Assembly: GCF_001721685.1 (NCBI RefSeq)
Contig: NZ_CP012502.1
Span: 1,364,001 to 1,428,000, forward strand
DNA length: 64,000 bases
From: Salisediminibacterium beveridgei
GTDB lineage: Bacteria; Bacillota; Bacilli; Bacillales; Salisediminibacteriaceae
Reading direction: 5' to 3'
Part shown: positions 1-8,066 of the stretch, piece after piece
Position numbering within the stretch: the first letter of the stretch is position 1
Layout: each line of letters starts with the position of its first letter
Program-made: the position numbers and the translations under genes
Notes under the pieces: model-generated
Seen by the model: only the letters and a program-made list of their open reading frames with translations
Told to the model about the DNA's origin: nothing
The model's database searches: none

Positions 1-309
1 ACTGCAAAAGAAATTCTGGAAGATTTGAAAGATAAACATGATGGCTTGAGTTTTGATACGATCTATCGCAATTTAGCTTTATTTGAAGCGAGCGATCTTC
101 TCGAAGAGACAGAACTCGATGGTGAAAAGCGGTTTCGAATTGCTTGTTCAGTGGACGAACATCACCATCATTTGATATGTCTGACATGCGGTAAGACGGA
201 GCATATTCACCATTGTCCAATGGATCAGAAATTGATTTCCTCCAAAGGATTTACTGTCACAGGACATAAGTTCGAAATCTATGGTTATTGTCCGGAATGT
301 GTCGTTTAA
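1..309 (+). CDS. zur: Zinc uptake regulator Zur (Fur family), 5'-truncated by the window edge
   Basis: Only the last 102 codons are present; the reading frame is open from base 1, so the start lies upstream. The visible part begins in the winged-helix domain (TIYRNLALFE, the recognition helix region of Fur proteins) and continues into the dimerisation domain with the HHHH run, a CLTCGK CXXC pair and a terminal CPEC pair, which form the structural zinc site of Gram-positive Fur-family proteins. Fur paralogues (Fur, PerR, Zur) look alike at this level. Zur is chosen because its neighbours (yqfW, ispG, yqgB, sodA) match the B. subtilis zur (yqfV) locus. Zur represses zinc-uptake genes when zinc is plentiful. 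A strong hairpin follows the stop. Confidence 0.85.
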   Translation, partial: TAKEILEDLKDKHDGLSFDTIYRNLALFEASDLLEETELDGEKRFRIACSVDEHHHHLICLTCGKTEHIHHCPMDQKLISSKGFTVTGHKFEIYGYCPECVV

Positions 310-320
310 ACTTTATAAAA

Positions 321-359
321 TAGAAACATCCGGACCCATGGCTGATCCGGATGTTTCTA
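321..359. terminator. Bidirectional terminator between zur and yqfW
   Basis: A perfect 14-bp inverted repeat (TAGAAACATCCGGA and its complement) with an 11-base loop lies between the convergent zur and yqfW genes. The A/T-rich ends of the stem can supply the U-tract in both directions. Confidence 0.8.
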
Positions 360-378
360 TTGTGAATGCATGTATAGT

Positions 379-960
379 TTAATCGACTTTTGCAGGTTGA
401 AATAATCTGTTGATAATGTGATCAGCTTCTTTCCAAGAGTAAGCCCGGTAAACCTGGTCAGGTACAGGCTTTCGATTATAGGGGGTGTCCATCAGAATAA
501 CAGGTATGTTGCAATCCTCAGCAATTGTTACAGCGTTGTCATGTTTGTCCTCGAAGAAGGCATTCAGTTGATGATCTTTCACGGCTTTGAGCTTATTGTG
601 CTGGCCCAAAAGTTCAATATGATCATAGGGAATTTGGTGCTTAGCAAACCAATTTACAGTCAAATCACGAACGTGTGCAGGTCGGGCACTGATGTAGTAG
701 AGTTCAAACTGATGCTGCCAGGTGCTTAACACACGCTCTGCATCGTAAGCCGGGAATGACAGCTGGTACATTTGCGGTTCGTGTTTGGACATCCATGTCC
801 AGAATTCCTTTTCCGTGACGTTCAGTGCGATAGAGAGATCATAGTCCTGAATATCCTCGAGCGTTAATGTTTTGTTAAAGTGTTTGTTTAAATGCGGAAT
901 GAAAGACGAGGGATCTGTAACGGTGCCGTCAATATCAATGCCAAATCGAAAATGCTTCAT
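379..960 (-). CDS. yqfW: HAD-superfamily 5'(3')-nucleotidase, YqfW type
   Basis: 193-residue protein of the NT5C-type nucleotidase group in the HAD phosphatase superfamily. The N-terminal DIDGTVTD is the catalytic DxDGT motif, with the first Asp as nucleophile. YYISARP near residue 92 is motif II, and a C-terminal FFEDKHDN stretch supplies the acidic metal-binding motif. Its likely role is dephosphorylating (deoxy)nucleotides, but the substrate cannot be read from the sequence. B. subtilis keeps yqfW next to zur as here. It is convergent with zur and downstream of ispG on the same strand, separated from ispG by a terminator, so it probably has its own promoter. Confidence 0.85.
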   Translation of the reverse strand: MKHFRFGIDIDGTVTDPSSFIPHLNKHFNKTLTLEDIQDYDLSIALNVTEKEFWTWMSKHEPQMYQLSFPAYDAERVLSTWQHQFELYYISARPAHVRDLTVNWFAKHQIPYDHIELLGQHNKLKAVKDHQLNAFFEDKHDNAVTIAEDCNIPVILMDTPYNRKPVPDQVYRAYSWKEADHIINRLFQPAKVD

Positions 961-1030
961 GTTTATACACCTCTTAGCGTCTAAGTTACCTCATCATTGT
1001 CTCATAAATCGTTGAATTGTCCACCACCAT

Positions 1031-1058
1031 AAAAGAAAAAGCAGACAAAGTCTGCTTT
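1031..1058 (-). terminator. Rho-independent terminator of ispG
   Basis: Read on the minus strand: AAAGCAGAC, TTT loop, GTCTGCTTT, followed by a T-rich run (TTTTCTTTT). It lies just past the ispG stop codon. Confidence 0.8.
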
Positions 1059-1069
1059 AAAGTTATTCT

Positions 1070-2176
1070 TTACACATTTTGTTGTTCGAGTTTCAATTTT
1101 TCTTCATGCGCTTTTGCTAAAATATCAATTTCCTTTTTTAATTCTTCAACCATGGATTCTTCAGGGACTTTACGAATAGTCTTCCCTTTACGAAAGAGCA
1201 ATCCTTCTCCCCGGGCACCGGCAATACCGATATCTGCCTCCTTGGCCTCTCCAGGTCCATTTACGGCACATCCGAGAACGGAAACTTTAATAGGGGCATG
1301 GATGGTTTGGAGATATTCTTCCACTTCATTGGCGATACTGATCAGATCGATCTCAATTCTGCCACAAGTCGGGCACGAGATGAGTGTTGCCGCATTGGCT
1401 GCGAGACCGAATGCTTTCAGCAATTCTTTTGCAACTTTAATCTCTTCAACAGGATCAGCACTGAGAGAAATGCGGACTGTGCTTCCGATTCCTTGATTTA
1501 AAAGGACACCAAGCCCAGCAGAACTCTTTATGGTTCCTGCAAACAATGTTCCTGACTCTGTAATACCAAGGTGCAGGGGATAATCGAAAGCTTTAGATGC
1601 TTTCTCATAAGCCTCTACAGCCAGGTGGACGTCTGATGCTTTCATTGAGACAATGATATCGTAGAAATCAAGGTCTTCCAGGATTTTAATATGATGTAAA
1701 GCACTTTCCACCATACCATCCGCTGTTGGGTATCCATATTTATCAAGTATCCGTTTTTCAAGCGATCCGGCATTAACACCAATCCGGATTGGAATGCCTT
1801 TCGCTTTGGCCGCATTTACGACAGCTTCGACTTTTTCTTTTCTTCCTATGTTACCTGGATTGATCCGGATTTTATCTGCGCCACCTTCAATGGCTTTTAA
1901 GGCCAGCTTGTAATCGAAATGAATATCGACAACAAGGGGGATATTGATCCGTTTTTTGATTTCAGGTATCGCTTCCGCGTCCTTCATTTCCGGACACGCG
2001 ACCCGGACGATCTGACATCCGGCTTCCTCAAGCCTCAGAATTTCCTCTACAACCGTTTCCACGTCATGGGTTTTCGACATAGTCATGCTTTGAATCACGA
2101 CTTCATCGTTTCCGCCAATCTGGATTGGTCCGACTTTGACAGGTCTTGTATTTTTACGATGTGTTATTTCACTCAC
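1070..2176 (-). CDS. ispG: 4-hydroxy-3-methylbut-2-en-1-yl diphosphate synthase (flavodoxin-type), IspG/GcpE
   Basis: 368 residues, the usual length of bacterial IspG. It converts 2-C-methylerythritol 2,4-cyclodiphosphate to HMBPP, the next-to-last step of the MEP isoprenoid pathway. The N-terminal TIM-barrel part starts around [12 protein letters not shown]. The C-terminal part carries the [4Fe-4S] ligands CPTC (near residue 265) and [10 protein letters not shown] (near 300). It starts at GTG 2176, preceded on the minus strand by AAAGGAG. The pathway's first enzyme, Dxs, and the prenyltransferase IspA are encoded about 50 kb away in the same window. The product needs an iron-sulfur assembly pathway. 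Confidence 0.96.
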   Translation of the reverse strand: MSEITHRKNTRPVKVGPIQIGGNDEVVIQSMTMSKTHDVETVVEEILRLEEAGCQIVRVACPEMKDAEAIPEIKKRINIPLVVDIHFDYKLALKAIEGGADKIRINPGNIGRKEKVEAVVNAAKAKGIPIRIGVNAGSLEKRILDKYGYPTADGMVESALHHIKILEDLDFYDIIVSMKASDVHLAVEAYEKASKAFDYPLHLGITESGTLFAGTIKSSAGLGVLLNQGIGSTVRISLSADPVEEIKVAKELLKAFGLAANAATLISCPTCGRIEIDLISIANEVEEYLQTIHAPIKVSVLGCAVNGPGEAKEADIGIAGARGEGLLFRKGKTIRKVPEESMVEELKKEIDILAKAHEEKLKLEQQNV

Positions 2177-2299
2177 ACAGAATCGCTCCTTTAAACAGCT
2201 GGGTTCAGCTTTTCAGTTCGAATCTTTTCATGTATCATTGTATCAAGGGCCTTGAATAGTAGCAAGAATATTCGTTTTCGGAAAATGTTTTTTAGAAAG

Positions 2300-2326
2300 T
2301 GCAACTTTTTGTTACATCTCATCGTC
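2300..2326 (+). promoter_or_regulatory. Putative ECF sigma (SigM/SigW-type) promoter for the DUF1002 gene
   Basis: TGCAAC (consensus TGAAAC), a 17-base spacer that begins with a T-run, then CGTC. This matches Bacillus extracytoplasmic-function sigma promoters (TGAAAC-N16/17-CGT). The B. subtilis DUF1002 gene ypuA belongs to the SigM regulon, which fits. The assignment rests on motif and spacing only. Confidence 0.5.
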
Positions 2327-2405
2327 TTACTATCAAGTAAAAGTTAAAAAAAGATTCAATGCTTACAATAAAAGAGATCGAATTTGATCAGTGAGGTGGA
2401 ATAAA

Positions 2406-3308
2406 ATGAAAAATAAAAAATGGACGAAAATCGCACTCGGTGTAATGGCGGCTTTGTTAATCATGCCGGTATCGACATTGGCAGATGCTTCACCAGGTGA
2501 TGAAATTGTTACACTCGGGGAAGATTTATCGTCAGAACAACGTGAACAACTCTTAAATGAGATGGATGTAGTGGAAGATGAAGTGATGATGGTCATGGTG
2601 TCCAATGAAGAGGAACATGAATACCTGGGTGATTATATCAGTGCATCTGTAATTGGCAGTAATGCACTGTCATCATCGAAAATCACCTTGCTTGAATCAG
2701 GTTCAGGAATGGACGTTACGACAAATAATATCAACTGGGTCACAGAAGGTATGTACGCCAATGCGCTGATTACGGCTGGTGTGAAAGATGCAGAAATTTA
2801 TGTGACCGCCCCATTCGAAGTGTCAGGTACTGGTGCATTAACTGGACTGATTAAGGCATATGAAGCATCCATGGACGAAGTTATCCCGGAAGATCAAAAA
2901 CAGATTGCCAATGAAGAACTGGTTAAAACAGCAGAACTTGGCGAAGAACACGGGAATGAAGAAGTTACTGAACTGATGGCTCGTATCAAAGAGGCGCTCG
3001 CTGAGGAGGATATCGAAACAACAGAAGATCTTCGCGAACTGATCAGACGATTAGCTGAAGAACTCGGAATTTCTTTATCTGATGAAGATTTAGAAGGGCT
3101 TGTCTCATTATTCGAACGGATGAAGGAGATGAATATTGACTGGGATCAAGTGAGAAGTCAGATTGATTCCGTTCGTGAGAATATCAGTGATTTTATCGGC
3201 TCTGATCAAGGCCAGGGTATCATCCGTTCTATCATTAACTTCTTTAATGATTTACTGGATACGATTTCGGGCTGGTTTGCATCCGCAACTACATTTTATA
3301 AACCATAA
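2406..3308 (+). CDS. Secreted DUF1002 protein, YpuA-like
   Basis: 300 residues. An N-terminal signal peptide (basic KNKKWTK, a hydrophobic stretch, cleavage near ADA) is followed by an acidic, helix-rich extracellular domain with the DUF1002 pattern (SSSKITLLESGSGMDV, NALITAGVKDAEIYVTAPF). The B. subtilis homologue YpuA is an exported protein of unknown biochemical function linked to envelope stress. The ATG at 2406 is preferred over an in-frame GTG at 2391 because GAGGTGG sits 6 bases before it. Expression is probably driven by the ECF-type promoter at 2300-2326. The gene is not part of the B. subtilis zur-ispG neighbourhood, so it is an insertion relative to that order. Confidence 0.85.
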   Translation: MKNKKWTKIALGVMAALLIMPVSTLADASPGDEIVTLGEDLSSEQREQLLNEMDVVEDEVMMVMVSNEEEHEYLGDYISASVIGSNALSSSKITLLESGSGMDVTTNNINWVTEGMYANALITAGVKDAEIYVTAPFEVSGTGALTGLIKAYEASMDEVIPEDQKQIANEELVKTAELGEEHGNEEVTELMARIKEALAEEDIETTEDLRELIRRLAEELGISLSDEDLEGLVSLFERMKEMNIDWDQVRSQIDSVRENISDFIGSDQGQGIIRSIINFFNDLLDTISGWFASATTFYKP

Positions 3309-3318
3309 TTTTTTACAG

Positions 3319-3356
3319 ATTGGACCTGCTGGGATTCAGCAGGTCCAATTTTTCTG
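3319..3356 (+). terminator. Rho-independent terminator of the DUF1002 gene
   Basis: Stem ATTGGACCTGCT paired with AGCAGGTCCAAT around a short loop, followed by TTTTT. Confidence 0.9.
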
Positions 3357-3546
3357 ATGCTGTATGGACCTTTCACTTCGCTCCAGGAGTGAAGTATAAG
3401 TGCAACAAAGGCGCTCGTCTTTGATTTAAGAAGAGGCTACGTTTTCTTCACAGTTTTTCAGTATAAAATAAATCACAGGAGCTGTTATTCAACAGGTTTA
3501 TGCGGACTTTCACCATTTTATACGCGGCATTAGAGCCAGTTTTTGA
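3357..3546. other. Intergenic stretch without a recognisable gene
   Basis: Together with the flanking terminator and promoter this forms the 333-base gap between the DUF1002 and NfeD genes. The only structure seen is a near-perfect palindrome around 3372-3393 (ACTTCGCTCC/GGAGTGAAGT) with almost no loop. No ORF with a ribosome-binding site or known RNA motif was found. Confidence 0.6.
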
Positions 3547-3573
3547 TGAAACTTTTTTGAGTGATGGCTCGTA
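3547..3573 (+). promoter_or_regulatory. ECF sigma (SigW/SigM-type) promoter for nfeD
   Basis: Exact TGAAAC at 3547-3552, a 17-base spacer starting with a T6 run, then CGTA at 3570-3573, the canonical Bacillus ECF promoter. In B. subtilis the NfeD-encoding operons (yuaF-floT-yuaI and yqeZ-yqfAB) are SigW-dependent, so motif and downstream gene agree. Confidence 0.7.
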
Positions 3574-3641
3574 GATGTTCTTAAGGGGAATTACTGATAC
3601 AATAGATTCAAGTAAAGAAATGAACATGAGAGGTGAGACAC

Positions 3642-4298
3642 ATGGAAATGCTTGAGATGGCCGCTGTAGGCTTTGTCGTTGTTTTTATTGCAACCTTATT
3701 TATATTTGGAGAACTGATGGTGAGAATGAAAGGTTTCTTTGCCGTGTTGGGAATCTTGTTAATGGCACTTTATTTCTCCTATCATATTACAGGAGCGGAA
3801 AGCCTTTGGATCGTCGTTCTTTATCTTGTTGGATTAACGTTGATTATCTTTGACGGAAAAGTAACAGCAGACGGTTCGGTGGGGATTTTCGGTGTTGCAT
3901 TTATGGTTGCCGCAATTGCACTGCCTTCACCTGGGTGGATTTATGGTGTGCTTGTTGCCATGGCACTGATTCTGGCTGCTCCTACATCGTTTCTTTTTAC
4001 GAAAGTATTCCGGAAGCGACAAATGTGGAACAAGATTCTTTTTGAAGATAAGCTGACCAGCGATAAAGGGTATAATTCCATGAATGAAACCTATAAAGAC
4101 CTGGTCGGTAAAAAAGGAATGACGAAAACATCATTCAGGCCAACGGGTACAGTTGAAATCGAAAATAAAATGTACAGCGCCACATCCGATAACCAGTGGC
4201 TTGATGCAGAAACTGAGGTTACAATCATTGCAGCAGATGGTACCCGAATTCTCGTTGTACCGGATAAAGAAGATGCATCGATCCCTTCACAATCATAA
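3642..4298 (+). CDS. NfeD-family membrane protein
   Basis: 218 residues: about four membrane helices in the first 125 residues, then a soluble C-terminal OB-fold domain (DLVGKKGMTKTSFRPTGTVEI through TRILVVP) typical of NfeD. It lacks the ClpP-like protease domain of long NfeD proteins. NfeD proteins usually partner flotillin-like proteins in membrane domains, but no flotillin gene lies next to it, so a partner would have to be elsewhere. The start at ATG 3642 follows AGGTGAG closely. An ATG at 3648 or the GTG at 3633 are alternatives. A SigW-type promoter lies upstream, implying a role in membrane stress. Confidence 0.82.
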   Translation: MEMLEMAAVGFVVVFIATLFIFGELMVRMKGFFAVLGILLMALYFSYHITGAESLWIVVLYLVGLTLIIFDGKVTADGSVGIFGVAFMVAAIALPSPGWIYGVLVAMALILAAPTSFLFTKVFRKRQMWNKILFEDKLTSDKGYNSMNETYKDLVGKKGMTKTSFRPTGTVEIENKMYSATSDNQWLDAETEVTIIAADGTRILVVPDKEDASIPSQS

Positions 4299-4308
4299 TG
4301 AAAACAAT

Positions 4309-4351
4309 AAAGCAGCACCGGTCAGTATGATGAGACCAGTGCTGCTTTTTT
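4309..4351 (+). terminator. Rho-independent terminator of nfeD
   Basis: Imperfect stem AAAGCAGCACCGGTC / GACCAGTGCTGCTTT followed by TTT. Confidence 0.85.
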
Positions 4352-4439
4352 ATGCATGAAGTTGTAATCACTCCCATGAATCAGTGCATGTGTTATTCAA
4401 TCGTGAAGGAACTGTCAATCGGGGATGATGTCTATATGC

Positions 4440-5234
4440 TTATTCCGTGGATGGGCCCTGCTCTGAACGGGCCTGATCTCTTGTATAGGCAAGGTTTCTC
4501 AATACTAGATTCATCATGGTTATGGCGATTACCCAATAGATAGCGAATTGAAATGGAAAATTCAATTGAAACAGATCAAACAATGCAAACAAGGTTGTTG
4601 GTAAGGTAACTGCAAAGGCTGAAAGTACCCAAGCCTGGCTGTACTTCAAATCATTGAATACATTTCGCTTTAATAACATCGTAATGGCAGCGAGTACCGT
4701 TACGCCAATGAATTTCATGGCTGTGTTGACTAAATATATCAGTACGCCAATGATTGTCAGTATGATGGTCAACGAGCCGCCAATGGTATCAGATAACGAA
4801 ACAAATTCAGCTTTACTGAAATCATCACCTAATTGCTGGTAACTGAACGTCTCATAAATATCGCCAGTCAAGATCACTGCGTCTCTTTGAAGCAGGGCGA
4901 TCCCTTCATCGTATTCGAGCAAATCGTCCGGTGTATATTCCCCGTCAGGATCAAAAATGATCATCACACCATCGTCGGTTTCAGTCACAGATGTTCCTTC
5001 TTCGGATTGAAGCACACCATTTTCAACGTTGAATTCCGGGAAAGCTCTCAGCTGTTCGTCAACATCGTCGTATAGTGAACTGAAATTTGATGTTGTGATT
5101 AAGATCAGTGGAAGGGATGTAATGAACATAAGCAGAAACACATACAGGATCGCTCTGCCAATTCTTTGGCGTTTAAAAGAGGCGATGGTGTTCGGTTGAA
5201 AAAGACTGTAAAAAAATTGGTTGAAAATATTCAC
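4440..5234 (-). CDS. yqgB: DUF1189 membrane protein, YqgB
   Basis: 264 residues: one N-terminal membrane helix (AILYVFLLMFITSLPLILI), an extracytoplasmic acidic domain (residues about 55-140), then three or four C-terminal membrane helices. This is the DUF1189 layout of B. subtilis YqgB, which lies upstream of sodA there as here. No biochemical function is known. Starting residues FNQFFYSLFQPNTIASFKRQRIGRA resemble the conserved cytoplasmic N-terminus of the family. It is transcribed alone, opposite to its neighbours; the B. subtilis neighbours yqgA and yqgC are not present. Confidence 0.85.
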   Translation of the reverse strand: MNIFNQFFYSLFQPNTIASFKRQRIGRAILYVFLLMFITSLPLILITTSNFSSLYDDVDEQLRAFPEFNVENGVLQSEEGTSVTETDDGVMIIFDPDGEYTPDDLLEYDEGIALLQRDAVILTGDIYETFSYQQLGDDFSKAEFVSLSDTIGGSLTIILTIIGVLIYLVNTAMKFIGVTVLAAITMLLKRNVFNDLKYSQAWVLSAFAVTLPTTLFALFDLFQLNFPFQFAIYWVIAITMMNLVLRNLAYTRDQARSEQGPSTE

Positions 5235-5458
5235 GATGTCATCTCCTGTTCTGTCATGCAGTTTAAAATGAAATATCAGCTATTATTGTATCTTACATCA
5301 GTTCGAAATCTCAAATGTTTTAATGTGTTATACTAATCGACCTGTTTTCAAGGGAAAATTAATAAAATCTTTACAAAGAGTTAATGGTTGCTTTACAAAC
5401 TTCACGTACGATAAAGGACGGTAAGGGAACTTTACAATGGTAACAGGGGGATCACACA

Positions 5459-7084
5459 TTGGAGATCGGACTTCAGGAATTATTATTTATGTTTTTTGGC
5501 GGTCTGGCCATCTTTTTGTTTGGGATCAAGTACATGGGAGACGGCTTACAGCTAGTTGCTGGTGACAGACTGAGAGAACTGCTGGACAAGTATACATCAA
5601 ACCCGCTGATGGGTGTCATCGCAGGTATCGTCGTTACTATTTTATTACAAACCAGTACTGGAACAACCGTTCTGGCCATCGGACTTGTCAATGCAGGTTT
5701 TATGAAATTCCGTCAGGCCATCGGAGTTATTATGGGTGCGAACATCGGAACAACGATTACCGCATTTATTATCGGTTTAAAAATATCAGAATATGCTTTG
5801 CCGATCATTGCAGTCGGGACATTCCTAATCTTCTTTTTGAAAAATAAAAAAGCCAACAACTATGGTCAGGTAATCTTCGGATTTGGTGCATTATTTTATG
5901 GACTGAATTTGATGGGAGATGGGTTAAGGCCGTTACGTGATCTGGATGTATTTGTAGAGTTAACTTTAAACATGAGTACAAATCCATTGTTGGGCGTATT
6001 GATAGGTACCATTTTCACCGTCAGTGTTCAGAGTTCTTCGGCTGCGATCGGTCTGCTGCAGCAACTATATGCGCAAGGTGCCATGGATCTCCCTGCGGCT
6101 TTACCTGTCTTATTTGGTGATAATATCGGGACTACCATTACGGCGGTATTGGCTTCACTCGGGGCTTCACTTGCTGCGAAGCGTGCAGCACTCACACACG
6201 TGATATTTAACGTTGTCGGAACGATCATCGTGTTGATTTTTGTCGGTCCTTATATTCGCATGATGGAATTTCTCGAGGGACAATTCAATCTTAACCCGGA
6301 GATGACAATCGCGGTGGCACACGGGATTTTCAACGTGACAAATGTTATGATTCAACTACCGTTCATTGGTTTCCTTGCGTGGATTGTCATTAAAATCCTT
6401 CCTGGTAAAGAATCCGTTATTGAATTCAATGCTCAAAATCTTGATCCTACATTGATCAATCAGTCGTCTTCCATAGCCCTTGGTCAGGCGAAAAAAGAAA
6501 CACTCCGCATGGCTCAGCTATCTGCAGAGGGACTGAAAGAAGCACTGAATTTCGTCGAGACAAAACAAAAGAAATCTGCCGAATTAACATATCAATTCGA
6601 GGATGCAGTGAACAATCTTGACAAAAAAATTACAGATTATCTGGTGAGAATTTCGACTAATTCTCTTACAGCAGCTGATTCCAGACTTCACAGCGTACTT
6701 CTTGACACCGTTCGAGACATTGAACGGGTAGGGGACCATATGGAAAATATTGTTGAGCTGGCCGAATACCAGGTCACAAATAAAGTGAAATTATCAGATG
6801 AAGCAATGACCGATATTCGTGATATGTTTACGTACACTTTGGATACACTGGATAAGGCGATCGAGTCTTTGGATAAAGATGATACGGATATTGCAAAAGA
6901 AGTTATGGAAATGGAAGAAAAAATTGATAAAATGGAACGGAAATATCGAAAAAAACACATCATTCGTTTGAACGAAGGACTTTGTGAAGGCTCTGCAGGG
7001 ATCATTTTCGCAGATATGATCAGCAATCTCGAGCGCATTGGCGACCATTCTGTGAACATTGCAGAAACTGTTATTAATGAGTAA
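5459..7084 (+). CDS. Na+/phosphate cotransporter (NptA-like) with C-terminal PhoU domain
   Basis: 541 residues. Residues 1-310 hold two Na/Pi-cotransporter repeats, each with the QSS-type signature (QTSTGTTVLAIG and QSSSAAIGLLQQ), within 8-9 membrane helices. Residues about 340-541 form a PhoU-like helical bundle with paired motifs ERVGDHMENI and ERIGDHSVNI. The protein should import phosphate with sodium. The PhoU part is presumably a cytoplasmic regulatory domain. The start is TTG 5459, with AGGGGG 8 bases upstream; a nearby ATG at 5437 is out of frame. The Pst phosphate operon found near pbpA in B. subtilis is absent here, so this may be a main phosphate route, though genes outside the window are unknown. 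Confidence 0.9.
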   Translation: MEIGLQELLFMFFGGLAIFLFGIKYMGDGLQLVAGDRLRELLDKYTSNPLMGVIAGIVVTILLQTSTGTTVLAIGLVNAGFMKFRQAIGVIMGANIGTTITAFIIGLKISEYALPIIAVGTFLIFFLKNKKANNYGQVIFGFGALFYGLNLMGDGLRPLRDLDVFVELTLNMSTNPLLGVLIGTIFTVSVQSSSAAIGLLQQLYAQGAMDLPAALPVLFGDNIGTTITAVLASLGASLAAKRAALTHVIFNVVGTIIVLIFVGPYIRMMEFLEGQFNLNPEMTIAVAHGIFNVTNVMIQLPFIGFLAWIVIKILPGKESVIEFNAQNLDPTLINQSSSIALGQAKKETLRMAQLSAEGLKEALNFVETKQKKSAELTYQFEDAVNNLDKKITDYLVRISTNSLTAADSRLHSVLLDTVRDIERVGDHMENIVELAEYQVTNKVKLSDEAMTDIRDMFTYTLDTLDKAIESLDKDDTDIAKEVMEMEEKIDKMERKYRKKHIIRLNEGLCEGSAGIIFADMISNLERIGDHSVNIAETVINE

Positions 7085-7094
7085 CTGATTTTAG

Positions 7095-7123
7095 TGGGTC
7101 GATGGTTGATAACCATCGACCCA
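7095..7123 (+). terminator. Hairpin after the Na/Pi transporter gene
   Basis: A near-perfect stem (GGGTCGATGGTT/AACCATCGACCC) lies 10 bases past the stop codon. It lacks a clear T-run, so it may stabilise the transcript end rather than terminate efficiently. Confidence 0.55.
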
Positions 7124-7254
7124 ACTATGTAATAAATGAGTTGAACCGATGAATAGAATTTATTTACTTATCGTCAAGTTTTATAATGGCGATCCTTTTT
7201 TCAACCTTATTTTTATTATCAAAAAAATACAGACTCCCGATTTTAAAAAAACAA

Positions 7255-7284
7255 TTGACGAAGTGTGTTTTAACATGCTATGAT
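7255..7284 (+). promoter_or_regulatory. Sigma-A promoter of the tRNA cluster
   Basis: TTGACG, an 18-base spacer and TATGAT. The predicted start is about 14 bases before the first tRNA. Confidence 0.65.
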
Positions 7285-7305
7285 TTCACTTGTGCTTTCC
7301 GATAT

Positions 7306-7382
7306 GGCGGCGTAGCTCAGCTGGCTAGAGCGTACGGTTCATACCCGTGAGGTCGGGGGTTCGATTCCCTCCGCCGCTACCA
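7306..7382 (+). tRNA. tRNA-Met (anticodon CAT), elongator type
   Basis: 77-nt cloverleaf with encoded CCA. Acceptor GGCGGCG pairs with CGCCGCT, the anticodon loop is TTCATAC with CAT at 7340-7342, and the T-arm is GGGGGTTCGATTCCC. The closed G-U first acceptor pair and general sequence match elongator rather than initiator tRNA-Met. Confidence 0.92.
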
Positions 7383-7394
7383 ATTTTATTTTCT

Positions 7395-7471
7395 GGACCC
7401 TTAGCTCAGTTGGTTAGAGCAGACGGCTCATAACCGTCCGGTCGTAGGTTCGAGTCCTACAGGGTCCACCA
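7395..7471 (+). tRNA. tRNA with CAT anticodon, probably tRNA-Ile2 (lysidine-modified)
   Basis: 77-nt cloverleaf with encoded CCA. Acceptor GGACCCT pairs with AGGGTCC, and CAT is at 7429-7431. The GGACC acceptor and GACGGCTCATAACCGTC anticodon arm resemble the Bacillus tRNA-Ile that TilS modifies at C34 to read AUA. Methionine identity cannot be fully excluded from sequence alone. Confidence 0.88.
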
Positions 7472-7482
7472 ATTGCATACTC

Positions 7483-7575
7483 GGAGGAATACCCAAGTCT
7501 GGCTGAAGGGATCGGTCTTGAAAACCGACAGGGGCTTTACCGCCCGCGGGGGTTCGAATCCCTCTTCCTCCGCCA
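7483..7575 (+). tRNA. tRNA-Ser (anticodon TGA)
   Basis: 93-nt class II tRNA with a long variable arm (GGGGCTTTACCGCCCGC region) and encoded CCA. The acceptor GGAGGAA pairs with TTCCTCC, and the anticodon TGA is at 7519-7521. Confidence 0.95.
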
Positions 7576-7588
7576 TAACCGTTCACGT

Positions 7589-7620
7589 ACCACTACAGTC
7601 CGCTGTGGTGGTTTTATTTT
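7589..7620 (+). terminator. Terminator of the tRNA cluster
   Basis: Stem ACCACTACAG / CTGTGGTGGT (one G-T wobble) followed by TTTTATTTTTTT. Confidence 0.85.
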
Positions 7621-7670
7621 TTTCGAAGAAGTGAATAGTATAGGTGAGTACGAAAACAGGAGGGGACATC

Positions 7671-7988
7671 ATGAACGTTACTATTACACAACAGGCAAAC
7701 GAAGCATTGAAGAAACAGAATCATTTTGACTGGATCATTAAATATCAAACCGACGATTGCGGTTGAGTCGTCAATGGTGTAACGGGGCTGTATGCTCTGT
7801 ACGAAAAACAAGAAGGACTCGAAGAAATCGATTCTTTAAATACAGATTTGACTTTTTATATCGAAACACGTTATGCATGGGTCATGGAGGAAGAAATGAT
7901 CATTGATTATGACGAGAATCGGAATGTATTGAGGCTGAAATCGGCTGCGATGATGTTGAACCCGACGCTCGGTATCGTTCACAATTAG
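7671..7988 (+). CDS. HesB/YqkB-like iron-sulfur biosynthesis family protein, probable selenoprotein (in-frame TGA at 7764-7766)
   Basis: The 105-codon frame starts at ATG 7671, 4 bases after AGGAGGGG, and ends at TAG 7986. Codon 32 is TGA. The protein reads MNVTITQQANEALKK...TDDCG-(TGA)-VVNGV and continues through YIETRYAWV and IDYDENRNVLRLKS to LNPTLGIV. This matches the small HesB/YadR/YqkB family along its whole length. That family has a CGC motif followed by (V/A)xGV, so TGA replaces the second Cys. The 73 codons after TGA are intact and family-like. A SECIS-like hairpin follows (7778-7803). Selenocysteine insertion is the best explanation; a TGC-to-TGA nonsense mutation is the alternative. 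HesB-like proteins are among the families in which natural selenocysteine forms have been reported. The family's function is unclear beyond possible Fe-S or metal binding. Confidence 0.75.
7778..7803 (+). promoter_or_regulatory. Putative bacterial SECIS element
   Basis: The mRNA folds as a hairpin: U7778-G7803, G7779-C7802, U7780-A7801, bulged A7781, A7782-U7800, C7783-G7799, G7784-U7798, G7785-C7797, G7786-U7796, G7787-C7795, C7788-G7794. The loop is UGUAU. The loop G is second in the loop and 24 bases after the TGA. The commonly used bacterial SECIS rule is a G among the first two loop bases, about 16-37 bases downstream. Pairings were worked out by hand; no energy was computed. Confidence 0.65.
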
Positions 7989-8066
7989 AATTTCAAACAG
8001 AAGATCTTGTGTTTAAAAAGGTTTATGATTTGAAAGTATCGGGTAAAATTGTTAATGTGTAATCGT

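Noticed and set aside
3372..3393. Palindrome as a terminator or operator
   Set aside because: It has almost no loop, lies 15 bases after a clear terminator and has no T-run; no function assigned.
7764..7766. TGA as evidence that the HesB-like gene is a plain pseudogene
   Set aside because: The downstream frame is intact and conserved with no other stop or frameshift, TGA replaces exactly a conserved Cys, and a SECIS-like hairpin is present. A nonsense mutation remains possible, so the gene is flagged as probable selenoprotein and not certain.
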